Of a stretch of DNA of 64,000 nt, positions 32,210 to 41,655 are shown in pieces. The stretch spans positions 1-64,000 of the forward strand of contig SSFI01000093.1 in assembly GCA_008015325.1 (NCBI GenBank), written 5' to 3'. The notes below the pieces were generated by a model, which saw only the letters and a program-made list of their open reading frames with translations, made no database searches and was not told where the DNA came from. The DNA comes from Rheinheimera sp. Its GTDB lineage: Bacteria > Pseudomonadota > Gammaproteobacteria > Enterobacterales > Alteromonadaceae. The translations under genes and the position numbers were made by a program. The stretch's first letter is position 1, and each line of letters begins with the position of its first letter.

Positions 32210-33856
32210 TTAGATGTGTTCTAGCGTTGAGGCGGTGCTGGCTTTGACAATAACCGGGAAGTCGAACAGGATGTCGACCCCTTCACCTAAAGCACTTTCC
32301 AGGCTGATTTTGCCGTTCAGTGCCTGGGTCACCAGGTTATACACCAGATGCATACCCAGGCCGCTGCCGCCTTCACCGCGTTTGGTGGTGACGAAGGGAT
32401 CAAAAATGCGTTTTTTGATATTTTCCGGCACGCCTGAACCATTGTCTTTGTAGTGGATCTGACACCGATTTTGCTCTACTTTAACGCTGATGCTGATAGT
32501 GCCGTGGTCGGTATGTTCAAAGGCGTGGATCAGGCTATTCATGATTAGGTTAATCAGAATTTGGTTGATTGGGCCTGGTTTACTGTCGATTTCGAGGTGT
32601 GGGTCGCAGTCGATCAACACCTGATGCTGGGTTTTCTTTAAATTTGGCCGCAGCGACAACAACACTTCATTCATCAGTTGCAGCATGTTGAATTGACGGC
32701 GGTTTTCATTAGATTGATCAACAGCAACCTGTTTAAAACTGCGGATCAGGCTGGCGGCGCGTTCCAGATTCCGGTAGATAATGCCGAGATTTTCTTTGCT
32801 TTCGCTTAAAAATTTCGCCAGCTGATTCGATGTCAGTTTTTTCTCGTCAAAAGCTTTTTGAATGTCGGTGAGTTTATCCTGCATCAGCGTTGACGCCGTG
32901 ACCCCTAGGCCAATTGGCGTATTAACTTCGTGGGCAACACCCGCCACCATCTGGCCCAGACTGGCCATTTTTTCGGTCTCGACAATCTGATTCTGGTATT
33001 GATGCAGCGTTTCCAGTGTATTCAGCAAATCCTGGTTAGAACTTTTCAGCGCCAGGGTGCGTTCGTTTATTTTGGCTTCAAGCCCTTGGTTTAATTGCCG
33101 AATTTCCTGCTCAGCCTGCTGCAGCTTGTTAATTTGCTGCTCGATGCGTTCGAGCATGTTATTCACCGCGCGACCGAGCATTTGCAGCTCTTCAATGTCG
33201 GTTTGCGGCATCCGCACTGAGTAGTTTTTTTCCTTGGTTACTTTTTGCACAGTTGTAAGCAATGTTTCAATCGGCGCGGTAAAACGACGTTGCAGCAAAC
33301 GGCTGATAAAATAAGCACAGAGCAGGGCGATGACAGCGATCAGCAAATCAAACAGAATGCGGCTTTGCACATACTTACTCAGTTCTTCCATACTGGCGCG
33401 AATGTAGATATAGCCTAGTTTTTTACCTTCAAATTCAACAACTTTGCTTATTTCTACAATGTCGCCTTCAAATTGCGGCTGCTGTAGCTGACCAACTTTA
33501 GTGAATTGCGTTGGGTGGGGGCCAACATCACGTTTGTTATAACTGGAAAAAAAACTGAGCTCGCCGGTTTCAGCTGTTAATTTGTAGATATGAATGTTGT
33601 GCAAAATATCAACAGCAGCGAAGGATTTTAACCGGTTCTCTTCTATTTCCGGATCATCATACAAGATGCCGGCAACAGAGTTAAAAGCGATGATATTGGC
33701 GTAAGCATGTAACTGATCAATCAGTTTTTTCTTCTGAAAACTGATGTCCTGCAGCGTAGAAATAGTCAGCGATGCCAGCAGAGTGACGCTGCAAATCAGC
33801 ATCACTACCCAGCTTAAGGCGGCTTTGATTGATGTCGTGCGTAATAAGGAATTCAT
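32210..33856 (-). CDS. Membrane sensor histidine kinase
   Basis: A 548-residue kinase: first membrane segment (about 11-35), periplasmic sensor region (about 36-165, CHASE8-like in outline), second membrane segment (about 168-188), HAMP, coiled coil, HisKA with H309 in GVAHEVNTPIG, and HATPase (NLIMNSLIHAF, DNGSGVP, GEGGSGLGMHLV). It belongs to the subgroup of gammaproteobacterial kinases that lack a receiver. No separate response regulator is adjacent other than arcA, which lies downstream on the same strand 187 bp away behind its own promoter. ATG 33856 used; GTG at 33868 is also open. Signal unknown. Confidence 0.88.
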   Translation of the reverse strand: MNSLLRTTSIKAALSWVVMLICSVTLLASLTISTLQDISFQKKKLIDQLHAYANIIAFNSVAGILYDDPEIEENRLKSFAAVDILHNIHIYKLTAETGELSFFSSYNKRDVGPHPTQFTKVGQLQQPQFEGDIVEISKVVEFEGKKLGYIYIRASMEELSKYVQSRILFDLLIAVIALLCAYFISRLLQRRFTAPIETLLTTVQKVTKEKNYSVRMPQTDIEELQMLGRAVNNMLERIEQQINKLQQAEQEIRQLNQGLEAKINERTLALKSSNQDLLNTLETLHQYQNQIVETEKMASLGQMVAGVAHEVNTPIGLGVTASTLMQDKLTDIQKAFDEKKLTSNQLAKFLSESKENLGIIYRNLERAASLIRSFKQVAVDQSNENRRQFNMLQLMNEVLLSLRPNLKKTQHQVLIDCDPHLEIDSKPGPINQILINLIMNSLIHAFEHTDHGTISISVKVEQNRCQIHYKDNGSGVPENIKKRIFDPFVTTKRGEGGSGLGMHLVYNLVTQALNGKISLESALGEGVDILFDFPVIVKASTASTLEHI

Positions 33857-34051
33857 GTATCCGTTCACAGCCCCTTACAACATTTTTATCGGGCCCGGCG
33901 CCAACATCTGATTGATTTGGCGGAGACTTTCACTTCCGGACCAGCTTAGTCTGATGTTATGCACATTCAGTTAATTAAGCAAACGGCCTGACAAAAAACT
34001 TTGCCTCAGTTATAGTGTTTCGCGACATGCATTTGCTGACTGGAGCCATTG

Positions 34052-34450
34052 ATGGATCTGTGGGAAAGCTATAAAACCAGCGTGTTTTTGTGTCATCAGC
34101 CATTAGGTGACCAAATCAATTTCGCCATTATCAGTGCGCAAAATCCTTTTGGTGATGTGAAACACCACCAATTAAATCTGACGTTGGATTGTCAGTTCGA
34201 AACCCGTCTGAATGCTGCTCATCTGCCACATCGCCGCCTGATTGGTGCTTCACCGGACCTGTCGTTTCAGGAACAAAGCTGGGCTGTGTTGTGTGACAAA
34301 GCAACTGCAGTCGATTTAGCACGTAAGTTTTCACAGAACGCCATTTATTGGGTGGAAGGCGGTGAGCTGTATCTGGTACCGGCGCTATTTCAAAATCGTG
34401 AAGAGTATCTTGGCAGCTATCAAAGCCGGCAGATTTATCTGACGGACTGA
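34052..34450 (+). CDS. DUF3293 protein
   Basis: A 132-residue soluble protein of the DUF3293 family (FAIISAQNPFG near the start, SWAVLCDKATAVDLARKF in the C-terminal half, ending AIYWVEGGELYLVP). The family is common in gammaproteobacteria and has no established function. ATG 34052 follows GGAGCC. It is convergent with rsmC across a shared terminator. Confidence 0.82.
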   Translation: MDLWESYKTSVFLCHQPLGDQINFAIISAQNPFGDVKHHQLNLTLDCQFETRLNAAHLPHRRLIGASPDLSFQEQSWAVLCDKATAVDLARKFSQNAIYWVEGGELYLVPALFQNREEYLGSYQSRQIYLTD

Positions 34451-34464
34451 CTTCTTAGGCGATT

Positions 34465-34488
34465 AAAAAGGCGCCGCGGCGCCTTTTT
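34465..34488. terminator. Bidirectional terminator between DUF3293 and rsmC
   Basis: AAAAAGGCGCC, GC, GGCGCCTTTTT; a perfect 11-bp palindromic stem. Confidence 0.88.
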
Positions 34489-34504
34489 AATCCAGAGCAG
34501 TTTA

Positions 34505-35530
34505 TCAGCCGCTGAATTTACTCTGATACACCACAAAACCTTGTTGGCGTGCCAATTCTTTCACATTACTAAAAGCTGCCTGCAGCCATTGCGCATAAGG
34601 TAAATGCGCATTTGCAACCAGTGTTAGTGTGCCGCCTGCAGTCAGATGCTGTTTACACTGGCTGATAAAAATCTCCGCCACTGACAAGTCGGTTTTCAGA
34701 CCGGTGTGAAAGGGTGGGTTAGTGACAATATGCTGAAACTTCGGCAGGTCAGAAGTTAAACCATCCTGACAACGCACCTGAGCCTGTAACTTGTTGAGTC
34801 GCAGTGTGGCATTAGTTGATGCTACAGCCAGCGCACAGATGTCGGTGGCATAAAGATCAATCGATGGCTGCTGTAGTTTTAGTAACGCGCCTATAATGCC
34901 GGCGCCACAGGCGAAATCCAGCACTTTGCCACTTTGCACATGGCCAAGCTGTTGCAGCAACAATGCGGTGCCTGCGTCCAGTTTGCCGTGGTTAAACACG
35001 CCGGGCAGCGAGCAGAATTCCAGGTCTTTGCTGGTGCCAGCGAGTTGGGCACTTAATTTAAACCGGCCAAAATCCTGTTTTGGCAGTGGTTTTTCAAAAA
35101 GACCGGTTAAGGCAAACCATAAACAGTGTTTGGCGTTATCGAGCTTATGCGCATGTAAGCCAAATTTCGCCGCATGAGCGACCAGGCTTTTAATGCCGCC
35201 TTTGTTATCGCCAACCAGATAAATCTGGCTGTCAGCATGCAGCACAGCACTAAGTTCGGCCAGCGTAAACGCCAGCTGTTCTTTGCTTTTGGGGTAAAAC
35301 AGCACCACAGTATCGAATTTATCCGTGGCTTCAAGCCTGGCAGCAAAATAACAGGCGTTGGCACGGCTAAAGGCTTTGTCGACTGCCGCATCAGTGCAAT
35401 AAACACTGAAATCGACATTGGCACTGGTCAGCTCCTGCGCCAAATCATCGGCCATAGGTTCAACCAGCAGTACTTTACCTTGTAAATCATTGAGGTTGCG
35501 CAGCAGCAGCTGGCTTTGCGGGAATAACAT
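34505..35530 (-). CDS. rsmC: 16S rRNA (guanine1207-N2)-methyltransferase RsmC
   Basis: A 341-residue protein with the two-domain RsmC build: an N-terminal degenerate methyltransferase-like domain and a catalytic C-terminal domain with SAM-binding DFACGAGIIGALL and the base-flipping IVTNPPFHTG. It modifies G1207 of the assembled 30S. Its start codon overlaps the trmB stop by one base (TGATG), so it is translated behind trmB. Confidence 0.93.
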   Translation of the reverse strand: MLFPQSQLLLRNLNDLQGKVLLVEPMADDLAQELTSANVDFSVYCTDAAVDKAFSRANACYFAARLEATDKFDTVVLFYPKSKEQLAFTLAELSAVLHADSQIYLVGDNKGGIKSLVAHAAKFGLHAHKLDNAKHCLWFALTGLFEKPLPKQDFGRFKLSAQLAGTSKDLEFCSLPGVFNHGKLDAGTALLLQQLGHVQSGKVLDFACGAGIIGALLKLQQPSIDLYATDICALAVASTNATLRLNKLQAQVRCQDGLTSDLPKFQHIVTNPPFHTGLKTDLSVAEIFISQCKQHLTAGGTLTLVANAHLPYAQWLQAAFSNVKELARQQGFVVYQSKFSG

Positions 35531-36288
35531 CAGGCTTTACGCTCAAACATTAAATCCCAAACGCCGTGGCCAAGATTAACGCCGCGGTTTTCGAATTTGG
35601 TTAAAGGCCGGTGATCTGGTCTTGGCACATATTTTTGATCTGGCGCGAGGTTGCGGTAGCCTTCTGCTGCGCTCATCACTTCCAGCATATGTTCGGCGTA
35701 GTTTTCCCAGTCGGTCGCCATATGGAATACACCACCGATTTTGAGCTTCTGCCGCAGCATCTGGACAAATTCCGGCTGCACTATACGGCGTTTGTGGTGG
35801 CGTTTTTTATGCCATGGGTCCGGGAAAAATAACTGAATTGTGTCCAAAGATGCATCGGCGATACAGTCGCGCAGCACCTCGACCGCGTCATGTTCGAATA
35901 ACCGCAGGTTAGTGACACCGGCGGTTTCCGCTTCGCCAAGGCAAGCGCCAACGCCGGGTTTGTGTACTTCGATACCGATAAAATCCTGCTCTGGTGCTGC
36001 TTTGGCCATTGCTACCAGTGATTTACCCATACCAAAACCGATTTCCAGTACCACAGGGGCTTTGCGGCCGAAAACCTGTTCTAAATCATAAAGTTCGTTT
36101 TGGTATTCGAGGCCAAGCGTTGGCCAGAATAATTCCAGACTACGTTGCTGACCTTTAGTCAGGCGGCCTTCCCGCAGGACAAAACTGCGGATCCGACGCA
36201 GATATTTCGGCTCATCAGCCGCTGTTGCTGCATCCGGCAGATCCGGTTGCGCTGAAACTGACTGGTCGGGATTGGCTTGCTGACTCAT
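35530..36288 (-). CDS. trmB: tRNA (guanine46-N7)-methyltransferase TrmB
   Basis: A 252-residue enzyme forming m7G46 in the tRNA variable loop. SAM-binding [16 protein letters not shown], then the family signature [18 protein letters not shown] and DWENYAEHM. The first 40 residues are a low-complexity Gln/Asp/Ala-rich tail that also varies in relatives. ATG 36288 follows CGGAGTTCC. Divergent from mutY, as in E. coli where yggH (trmB) neighbours mutY. Confidence 0.95.
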   Translation of the reverse strand: MSQQANPDQSVSAQPDLPDAATAADEPKYLRRIRSFVLREGRLTKGQQRSLELFWPTLGLEYQNELYDLEQVFGRKAPVVLEIGFGMGKSLVAMAKAAPEQDFIGIEVHKPGVGACLGEAETAGVTNLRLFEHDAVEVLRDCIADASLDTIQLFFPDPWHKKRHHKRRIVQPEFVQMLRQKLKIGGVFHMATDWENYAEHMLEVMSAAEGYRNLAPDQKYVPRPDHRPLTKFENRGVNLGHGVWDLMFERKA

Positions 36289-36443
36289 CGGGAACTCCGC
36301 ATAAAAAAGGCCGCATATTATGCCGTTTGTGCGCCCTTTGCTCAACCTGCATCTGCTGTCGATGGACATAACGGGCCACCCTGTTGGCAGTTGAGGCCGG
36401 GCCGTTTAGACTGCGCGCAGCAGATATTCAGTGAGATTTAGCA

Positions 36444-37472
36444 GTGAGCAGTAGCCATAACCAGTCAGCCCCTCGCAATCAGCACGCTATCACCGACCAG
36501 GTGATCAACTGGCAACAAAGCCATGGCCGCCACCAATTGCCGTGGCAGCAGGATGTGACGCCTTATAAAGTGTTGGTGTCGGAACTGATGCTGCAACAGA
36601 CGCAGGTCGCAACTGTCATCCCGTATTTTCAGCGTTGGATGCAAAAGTTTCCGACAGTACAGGCCTTGGCTGCAGCGCCGGAAGATGAAGTGATGCGGCT
36701 GTGGCAAGGGCTTGGTTATTATGCCCGGGCGCGTAATTTGCAAAAAGCTGCGCGTTTTATCACTGAATTGGGTGAGTTCCCGGCCACGCTGGAAGCGTTG
36801 TTACAAGTGCCAGGTGTTGGGCGTTACACTGCCGGCGCCATCATGTCTTTTGCCTATCAGCAGCATGGGCCTATAGTCGATGGCAATGTGCGGCGGCTGT
36901 ATTGCAGGTTGTTTGCTTTAGATGGAGTGCCGAATACGCCAGCGCTGGAAAAACAGCTATGGGCCAAAGCTGAACAGCTGACACCGCAACATCAAAAGCC
37001 GCATGCCGATTGTCGCGCTTTTGCCCAAGGCCTGTTGGATTTAGGTGCGACGGTTTGCAAACCACGCCAGCCGCTTTGTGATCAATGCCCGCTTGCCAGC
37101 CATTGCCAGGCGCTGGTGCAGCATCGCATCAGCGATTTCCCCAACGCTAAACCGAAAAAAATTGTGCCGGTCAAAGACGGGCATTTTTTGCTGGTGCGCA
37201 AAGCGCAGCAGGTGCTGCTGGTGAAAAGGCCTGGTGCCGGCATCTGGCCAGCGCTTTGGTGTTTACCGCAACCCGCCGAGGCACCACTGGATGCTGAGTT
37301 GGTGGGGGAGTTCAGTCATCAGTTCACTCATTACAAGCTGCAGGCCAAAGTCTGGTCGGCTGAAGCGGGCATCGAAGATGCTGAACAAGCCTGGGTCGAT
37401 GCCGCTAATCTGGCCGATTTTGGTTTGCCGGCGCCGGTGCGGGTTTATCTTGAGACGCTGCTGAAGGCTTAA
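36444..37472 (+). CDS. mutY: Adenine DNA glycosylase MutY
   Basis: Removes adenine mispaired with 8-oxoguanine. The 342-residue protein has the catalytic Glu47 in SELMLQQTQV, the helix-hairpin-helix VPGVGRYTAGAI, the catalytic Asp146 in PIVDGNVRRL, the 4Fe-4S cysteine cluster CKPRQPLCDQCPLASHC, and a C-terminal NUDIX-like 8-oxoG reader (about 230-340). It starts at GTG 36444. Upstream of yggX, as in E. coli. Confidence 0.95.
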   Translation: MSSSHNQSAPRNQHAITDQVINWQQSHGRHQLPWQQDVTPYKVLVSELMLQQTQVATVIPYFQRWMQKFPTVQALAAAPEDEVMRLWQGLGYYARARNLQKAARFITELGEFPATLEALLQVPGVGRYTAGAIMSFAYQQHGPIVDGNVRRLYCRLFALDGVPNTPALEKQLWAKAEQLTPQHQKPHADCRAFAQGLLDLGATVCKPRQPLCDQCPLASHCQALVQHRISDFPNAKPKKIVPVKDGHFLLVRKAQQVLLVKRPGAGIWPALWCLPQPAEAPLDAELVGEFSHQFTHYKLQAKVWSAEAGIEDAEQAWVDAANLADFGLPAPVRVYLETLLKA

Positions 37473-37558
37473 GAAAAACGCCTGCACTCGAGTTTATGTG
37501 CAATACAACAGGTAAAATGCATTACAATAGCGCCACTTGTGCTATTCGGAGATAAGAC

Positions 37559-37834
37559 ATGGCCCGCGAAGTGTATTGTATGTTCCTGAAAAAAACTGCT
37601 CCAGGTCTGGATTTTCAGCTGTATCCGGGTGAGCTTGGCAAAAAAATCTTCGACAACATCAGCAAAGAAGCTTTCTCGCAATGGCAAAGCAAACAGACAA
37701 TGCTGATTAACGAGAAAAAACTCAACATGATGAACCTTGAACATCGCAAACTGCTGGAAGAGCAGATGCAGAAGTTTTTGTTTGAAGGTGAAGCTGTTGA
37801 GATTGAAGGCTACGTGCCACAAGCTAAGTCTTAA
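37559..37834 (+). CDS. yggX: Fe(2+)-trafficking protein YggX
   Basis: A 91-residue-class small protein (here 90 plus stop) very close to E. coli Ygg[21 protein letters not shown] and [14 protein letters not shown] are nearly identical. It protects Fe-S proteins from oxidative damage. ATG follows CGGAGATAAG. It lies 86 bp after mutY, a Fe-S enzyme, so co-expression makes sense. Confidence 0.96.
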   Translation: MAREVYCMFLKKTAPGLDFQLYPGELGKKIFDNISKEAFSQWQSKQTMLINEKKLNMMNLEHRKLLEEQMQKFLFEGEAVEIEGYVPQAKS

Positions 37835-37848
37835 GCCGGGATCAAGTT

Positions 37849-38790
37849 ATGGCCCGTCGCCTGCCGCCGCTGAACGCATTAAAAGCCTTTGAAACTGCTG
37901 CCCGGCATTTAAGTTTTACCAAAGCGGCGGAAGAGATGTTTGTCACTCAGGCTGCTATCAGTCATCAGATTAAAGCGCTTGAGGACCACCTCGGCCTCAA
38001 GCTGTTTATGCGGAAAAACCGCTCATTGCTACTGACAGAAGAAGGCCAGAGTTATTTCCTCGATATCAAAGAGATTTTCCTGCAGCTGCACGAAGCCACC
38101 GAAAAACTGCTGGCGCGTGGCGCTAAAGGTGCGTTAACGGTCAGCTTGCCACCAAGCTTTGCTATTCAGTGGCTGGTGCCGCGGTTAAGTCTATTCAGTG
38201 AATTAAACCCGGATATCGACGTACGTATTCGGGCTGTCGATTATGAAGAAGGCTCGCTGACTGACGACGTTGACGTGGCGATTTATTATGGCCGTGGCAG
38301 CTGGCGAAATTTGCACGCCGACAAACTGCACACTGAATATCTAGTGCCGGTCTGCTCGCCAATGCTGCTCAACCGCGCCAAACCGCTGAACGAACCGGCT
38401 GATTTACGTTTTCACACTTTATTGCATGACGGCACCCGCGACGCCTGGAAAGCCTGGTTTACCAGCCAGGGTTTTAAGCATTTTAACGTCAATCAGGGGC
38501 CGATTTTCAGTCACACCGCTATGGTGCTGCAGGCGGCTATTCACGGTCAGGGCGTGGCGCTGGCGCACAACGTGCTGGCCCGGCCCGACATCAATTCCGG
38601 CCGGTTAATAGTGCCGTTTAATCATGTGCTGCAAAGTAAAGATGCTTATTATCTGGTGTGCCGCGACAATCAGATTGAACTGGGCAAAATTGCCGCCTTT
38701 CGTGACTGGATGAATAAACTGGTGGCGCAGGAGCAAGAAGCTTTTAACGAGCAGCAGTTTAATATTGCTGTTGCTTCGGAACAGGACTAA
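37849..38790 (+). CDS. gcvA: LysR-type regulator GcvA
   Basis: A 313-residue regulator with an N-terminal winged helix (LPPLNALKAFETAARHLSFT, TQAAISHQIKALEDHLG) and a LysR substrate-binding domain. The first residues match the GcvA group, which activates the glycine cleavage operon. The neighbours ygdD and rlmM downstream are the same as next to E. coli gcvA, which supports the call. It starts 14 bp after yggX, so the two may share a transcript. Confidence 0.87.
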   Translation: MARRLPPLNALKAFETAARHLSFTKAAEEMFVTQAAISHQIKALEDHLGLKLFMRKNRSLLLTEEGQSYFLDIKEIFLQLHEATEKLLARGAKGALTVSLPPSFAIQWLVPRLSLFSELNPDIDVRIRAVDYEEGSLTDDVDVAIYYGRGSWRNLHADKLHTEYLVPVCSPMLLNRAKPLNEPADLRFHTLLHDGTRDAWKAWFTSQGFKHFNVNQGPIFSHTAMVLQAAIHGQGVALAHNVLARPDINSGRLIVPFNHVLQSKDAYYLVCRDNQIELGKIAAFRDWMNKLVAQEQEAFNEQQFNIAVASEQD

Positions 38791-39456
38791 ATGCCGCTGG
38801 TCAGCAAACATGATGTAGCGGCGCCTGTGGCGCGATTACTGCTGTTACACGGCGCCGGCGCCCCTGTGCAATCGGTGTTTTTTCAGCAGCTCATTCCTTG
38901 GTTAAGCGCACAGGGTATTGTGGTGTTTACGGCCAATTTTGAATTTATGCAGCAAAGCATGTTGGGCAAACGCCAGGTTGCACCTAAAGCGGACAAGCTG
39001 CTGGCTGAACTGGAACAGCTGATTACTGATATTCCGGCAGATGATCAGTTGCCACTATGGCTTGGCGGCAAAAGTTTAGGCGGCCGGGTGCTGAGCCTGT
39101 ATCTCTCGGGTACACAAGTCACGCCAGAAGTTGCAGGTGGTCTGGTGTTTGGTTATCCGCTCTGCCCGCCGGCAAAAGCCAAAGATGCCGCAAAAGCCGC
39201 TTTGACTGTGGCGGCGCGGAGCCAGTGTTTGCAGCAGCTGCAACGGCCATTATTGCTTTGTCAGGGCAGTCGCGACCCTTTTGGCAGTGCTGACGCATTG
39301 CAACTGGTGGCTGGCCGGGCTGAGATCATTGAATTAACCGGCGCCGACCATGATTATGCGCAGCCAAAACGGGCAGGCTTGCCGGCGGAACAGGCTTTTA
39401 GTTTTGCCGCAGCTGCCTGTGGTGAATTTATCCGGCGGTCAGGAATTAAAACTTAG
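38791..39456 (+). CDS. Alpha/beta hydrolase, KANL3/Tex30 type
   Basis: A 221-residue hydrolase-fold protein whose ATG immediately follows the gcvA stop. It shows LLLLHGAGAPVQSVFFQQL, an elbow GGKSLGGRVLSLY (G-K-S-L-G), an acid in CQGSRDPFGS and a histidine in LTGADHDYAQP. This is the pattern of the small KANL3/Tex30-like dienelactone-hydrolase relatives. Substrate unknown. It is inserted in the otherwise E. coli-like gcvA-ygdD-rlmM block. Confidence 0.8.
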   Translation: MPLVSKHDVAAPVARLLLLHGAGAPVQSVFFQQLIPWLSAQGIVVFTANFEFMQQSMLGKRQVAPKADKLLAELEQLITDIPADDQLPLWLGGKSLGGRVLSLYLSGTQVTPEVAGGLVFGYPLCPPAKAKDAAKAALTVAARSQCLQQLQRPLLLCQGSRDPFGSADALQLVAGRAEIIELTGADHDYAQPKRAGLPAEQAFSFAAAACGEFIRRSGIKT

Positions 39457-39469
39457 CAGGAGCTTACAG

Positions 39470-39883
39470 ATGCAGGCTTTGTGGAAATGCAGTTTATCTT
39501 TGTGCGGGTTATATGGCGCTGCTGTGGTTGGTATGAGTGCGGCAATTTCGCATTATTTCCAGTTCAACATGGTGACGGAAGAATTCAGCCGGCTGGTGTC
39601 GAGTACTGCTGTTCTGGCGTTTCAGGCCTTGGCGATATTAGTGCTGTCGTTATATGGCGCGATGGCGAGCAAAAATAACGAGCTTGGTCAGGCGCAGCAC
39701 TGGTTGCTGGCGCTGCTGTTAGTGGGATTTCATCTGGGCCTCTGGTGTTTTGTCTACACTGTCTGGGCCGGATTATTTGAGTTACCGCTGTATTGGCGCC
39801 AGTTAGCGCCGGTCGGTGGTCAGATGCTGATTTTATGCTGGGCTGGCCTGATGCTGTTGCCCTGGCTGCGGAAAAACACATGA
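39470..39883 (+). CDS. ygdD: DUF423 inner membrane protein YgdD
   Basis: A 137-residue protein with four hydrophobic segments, in the DUF423 family. ATG 39470 follows CAGGAGCTTACAG; the open frame runs further upstream but without conservation. It overlaps rlmM by four bases (ATGA). Function unknown. Same neighbourhood as E. coli ygdD. Confidence 0.85.
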   Translation: MQALWKCSLSLCGLYGAAVVGMSAAISHYFQFNMVTEEFSRLVSSTAVLAFQALAILVLSLYGAMASKNNELGQAQHWLLALLLVGFHLGLWCFVYTVWAGLFELPLYWRQLAPVGGQMLILCWAGLMLLPWLRKNT

Positions 39884-40962
39884 AACAATTATTGCTCTAC
39901 TGTCGCTCAGGTTTTGAAAAAGAATGTGCGGCAGAAATTCAGGATAAAGCCGGCCAGTTTGGTGTGTTTGGTTACTGCAAACTCAAAGCCAATGACGCTT
40001 TTATTATTTTTGAAGCTTATGACGGCGCCGCATTAGAGCGCTTTTTCAGCGACTTCCCGTTTTCCAAACTGATTTTTGTCCGCCAGTGGGCTTTAGTCAT
40101 TGGCGACTGGCTGGAATTACCGGCCGGCGACCGGGTAACGCCTGTACTGGAAACGCTGCAGAGCGTCGAAGAGGGCAGCGAAATCAGCAGCATTGGCGAA
40201 CTCAGGATTGAATATCCGGATACCAACGATGGTAAAGAGCTGTCGACGTTGGCGCGTAAACTGACAGTGCCGCTGCGCCAAAGCTTGCGTCAAGCTGGTC
40301 TGATGCTGAAAAAGGAAAATTTACGTGCGCCTGTGCTGCATATGTTTATGCAAAGCGGGCAAAAAGCGCTGCTCGCTGTGTCTTATCCGGAGAATAACAA
40401 CTCGCTGGAAAACGGTATCCGCCGGCTGAAGTTCCCGTCTGATGCGCCAAGTCGCAGCACGCTGAAGCTGGAAGAAGCCTTTCTGGAATTTATTCCGCGT
40501 GATGAGTGGGACACCCGCTTAGCGCCCGGTATGCGTGCGGTCGATTTAGGCGCTTGCCCGGGCGGCTGGACCTATCAGCTGGTGAAACGCTCGATGATGG
40601 TGGTGTCGATTGATAACGGCGCTATGGCGGAGAGCCTGATGATGACCGGTCAGGTCAAACACTACATGGTCGACGGTTTTAAATACAAACCGGAGAAAAA
40701 GAACGTGTATTGGCTGGTTTGCGACATGATTGAAAAGCCGCAGCGGGTTGGCCAGCTGATTTGCGACTGGCTGATCAACGGCTGGTGTCAGGAAAGTATT
40801 TTTAACCTGAAACTGCCGATGAAAAAACGCTATGAAACAGTGCAGGAAGTGCTGGCAGAAATGCAGCAGCGTTTTGACGAAGCCGGCATCAAAGTAAAAT
40901 TTCAGGCGCGGCATTTATTCCACGACCGCGAAGAAGTCACAGTGCATTTGTGTAAAGCCTGA
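39880..40962 (+). CDS. rlmM: 23S rRNA (cytidine2498-2'-O)-methyltransferase RlmM
   Basis: A 360-residue enzyme: N-terminal THUMP-like part (LLLYCRSGFEKECAAEI), then an RrmJ/FtsJ-type SAM domain with MRAVDLGACPGGWTYQLV and the KDKE-type residues (VVSIDNGAM, VDGFKYKP, LVCDMIEKP, FNLKLPMKKR). Length near E. coli RlmM (366). Translationally coupled to ygdD. Confidence 0.95.
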   Translation: MKQLLLYCRSGFEKECAAEIQDKAGQFGVFGYCKLKANDAFIIFEAYDGAALERFFSDFPFSKLIFVRQWALVIGDWLELPAGDRVTPVLETLQSVEEGSEISSIGELRIEYPDTNDGKELSTLARKLTVPLRQSLRQAGLMLKKENLRAPVLHMFMQSGQKALLAVSYPENNNSLENGIRRLKFPSDAPSRSTLKLEEAFLEFIPRDEWDTRLAPGMRAVDLGACPGGWTYQLVKRSMMVVSIDNGAMAESLMMTGQVKHYMVDGFKYKPEKKNVYWLVCDMIEKPQRVGQLICDWLINGWCQESIFNLKLPMKKRYETVQEVLAEMQQRFDEAGIKVKFQARHLFHDREEVTVHLCKA

Positions 40963-40980
40963 TTGCTTCCCGGCGAGCCG

Positions 40981-41655
40981 CTAAAGCGCTGTCAGCAAGT
41001 CTGACAGCTGCTTGATCTCAATAGCGCCGGCCGGGCAGGGTTCGGCGTAATGATTTAAGAAAAATGTCGTCACCCCGGCCGCAAGGCCAGCCTGTACGCC
41101 GGTTGGGCTGTCTTCCACTATCACACATTCTGCGGGCTCCAGCCCTAACTCCTTGATCACGCGCAGATAAAGCGCCGGATCTGGTTTAAACAAATTGCAG
41201 TCATAAGCGCTGAACAGCCGCTCAGGTTCGTTCTTGTCACAGAAGTATTCCAGCAGGCCACAATGCGCCAACGTAAAACGCATTTTGCTTTGCGGGCCAT
41301 TGCTGACCACAGCCAGCTGCAACTGTTGTTGTTTAAGCTGTTCAAGCACAGCCGCAGCGCCGGCGATTGGCTGCAGCGCTTCGGTAAAAAGCTGCTGCAG
41401 GCGCGCGCGGTATTCGGTTTCATAGTTGGCTGGCCGGCTGATGTGATGGGCCAGACAAAGAGCGCTGAAAATATCACCGAGCTTGCCGCCGCGGTAATGC
41501 TTTATCAGCTCGTCCAGCGTTAAAGCCACACCGTAGTCGGCAAATTGCTGCTGCAGCGCCAGATTACACAGATATTCGCTGTCAACCAAGGTGCCGTCGT
41601 TGTCAAACAGCACAGCGCGGATACGTCTTGCCGGCTCTGGCATGCACGAGCTCAT
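40981..41655 (-). CDS. HAD-superfamily phosphatase, YieH-like
   Basis: A 224-residue subfamily IA HAD phosphatase with motif I FDNDGTLVDSE (nucleophile Asp), motif II VVSNGPQSK, the Lys in FKPDPALY and motif IV VIVEDSPTGV. The sequence is near E. coli YieH, a 6-phosphogluconate phosphatase, so a sugar-phosphate substrate is likely. No signal peptide: cytoplasmic. Its start overlaps the stop of the GH92 gene (ATGA), so the pair is translated together. Confidence 0.85.
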   Translation of the reverse strand: MSSCMPEPARRIRAVLFDNDGTLVDSEYLCNLALQQQFADYGVALTLDELIKHYRGGKLGDIFSALCLAHHISRPANYETEYRARLQQLFTEALQPIAGAAAVLEQLKQQQLQLAVVSNGPQSKMRFTLAHCGLLEYFCDKNEPERLFSAYDCNLFKPDPALYLRVIKELGLEPAECVIVEDSPTGVQAGLAAGVTTFFLNHYAEPCPAGAIEIKQLSDLLTAL

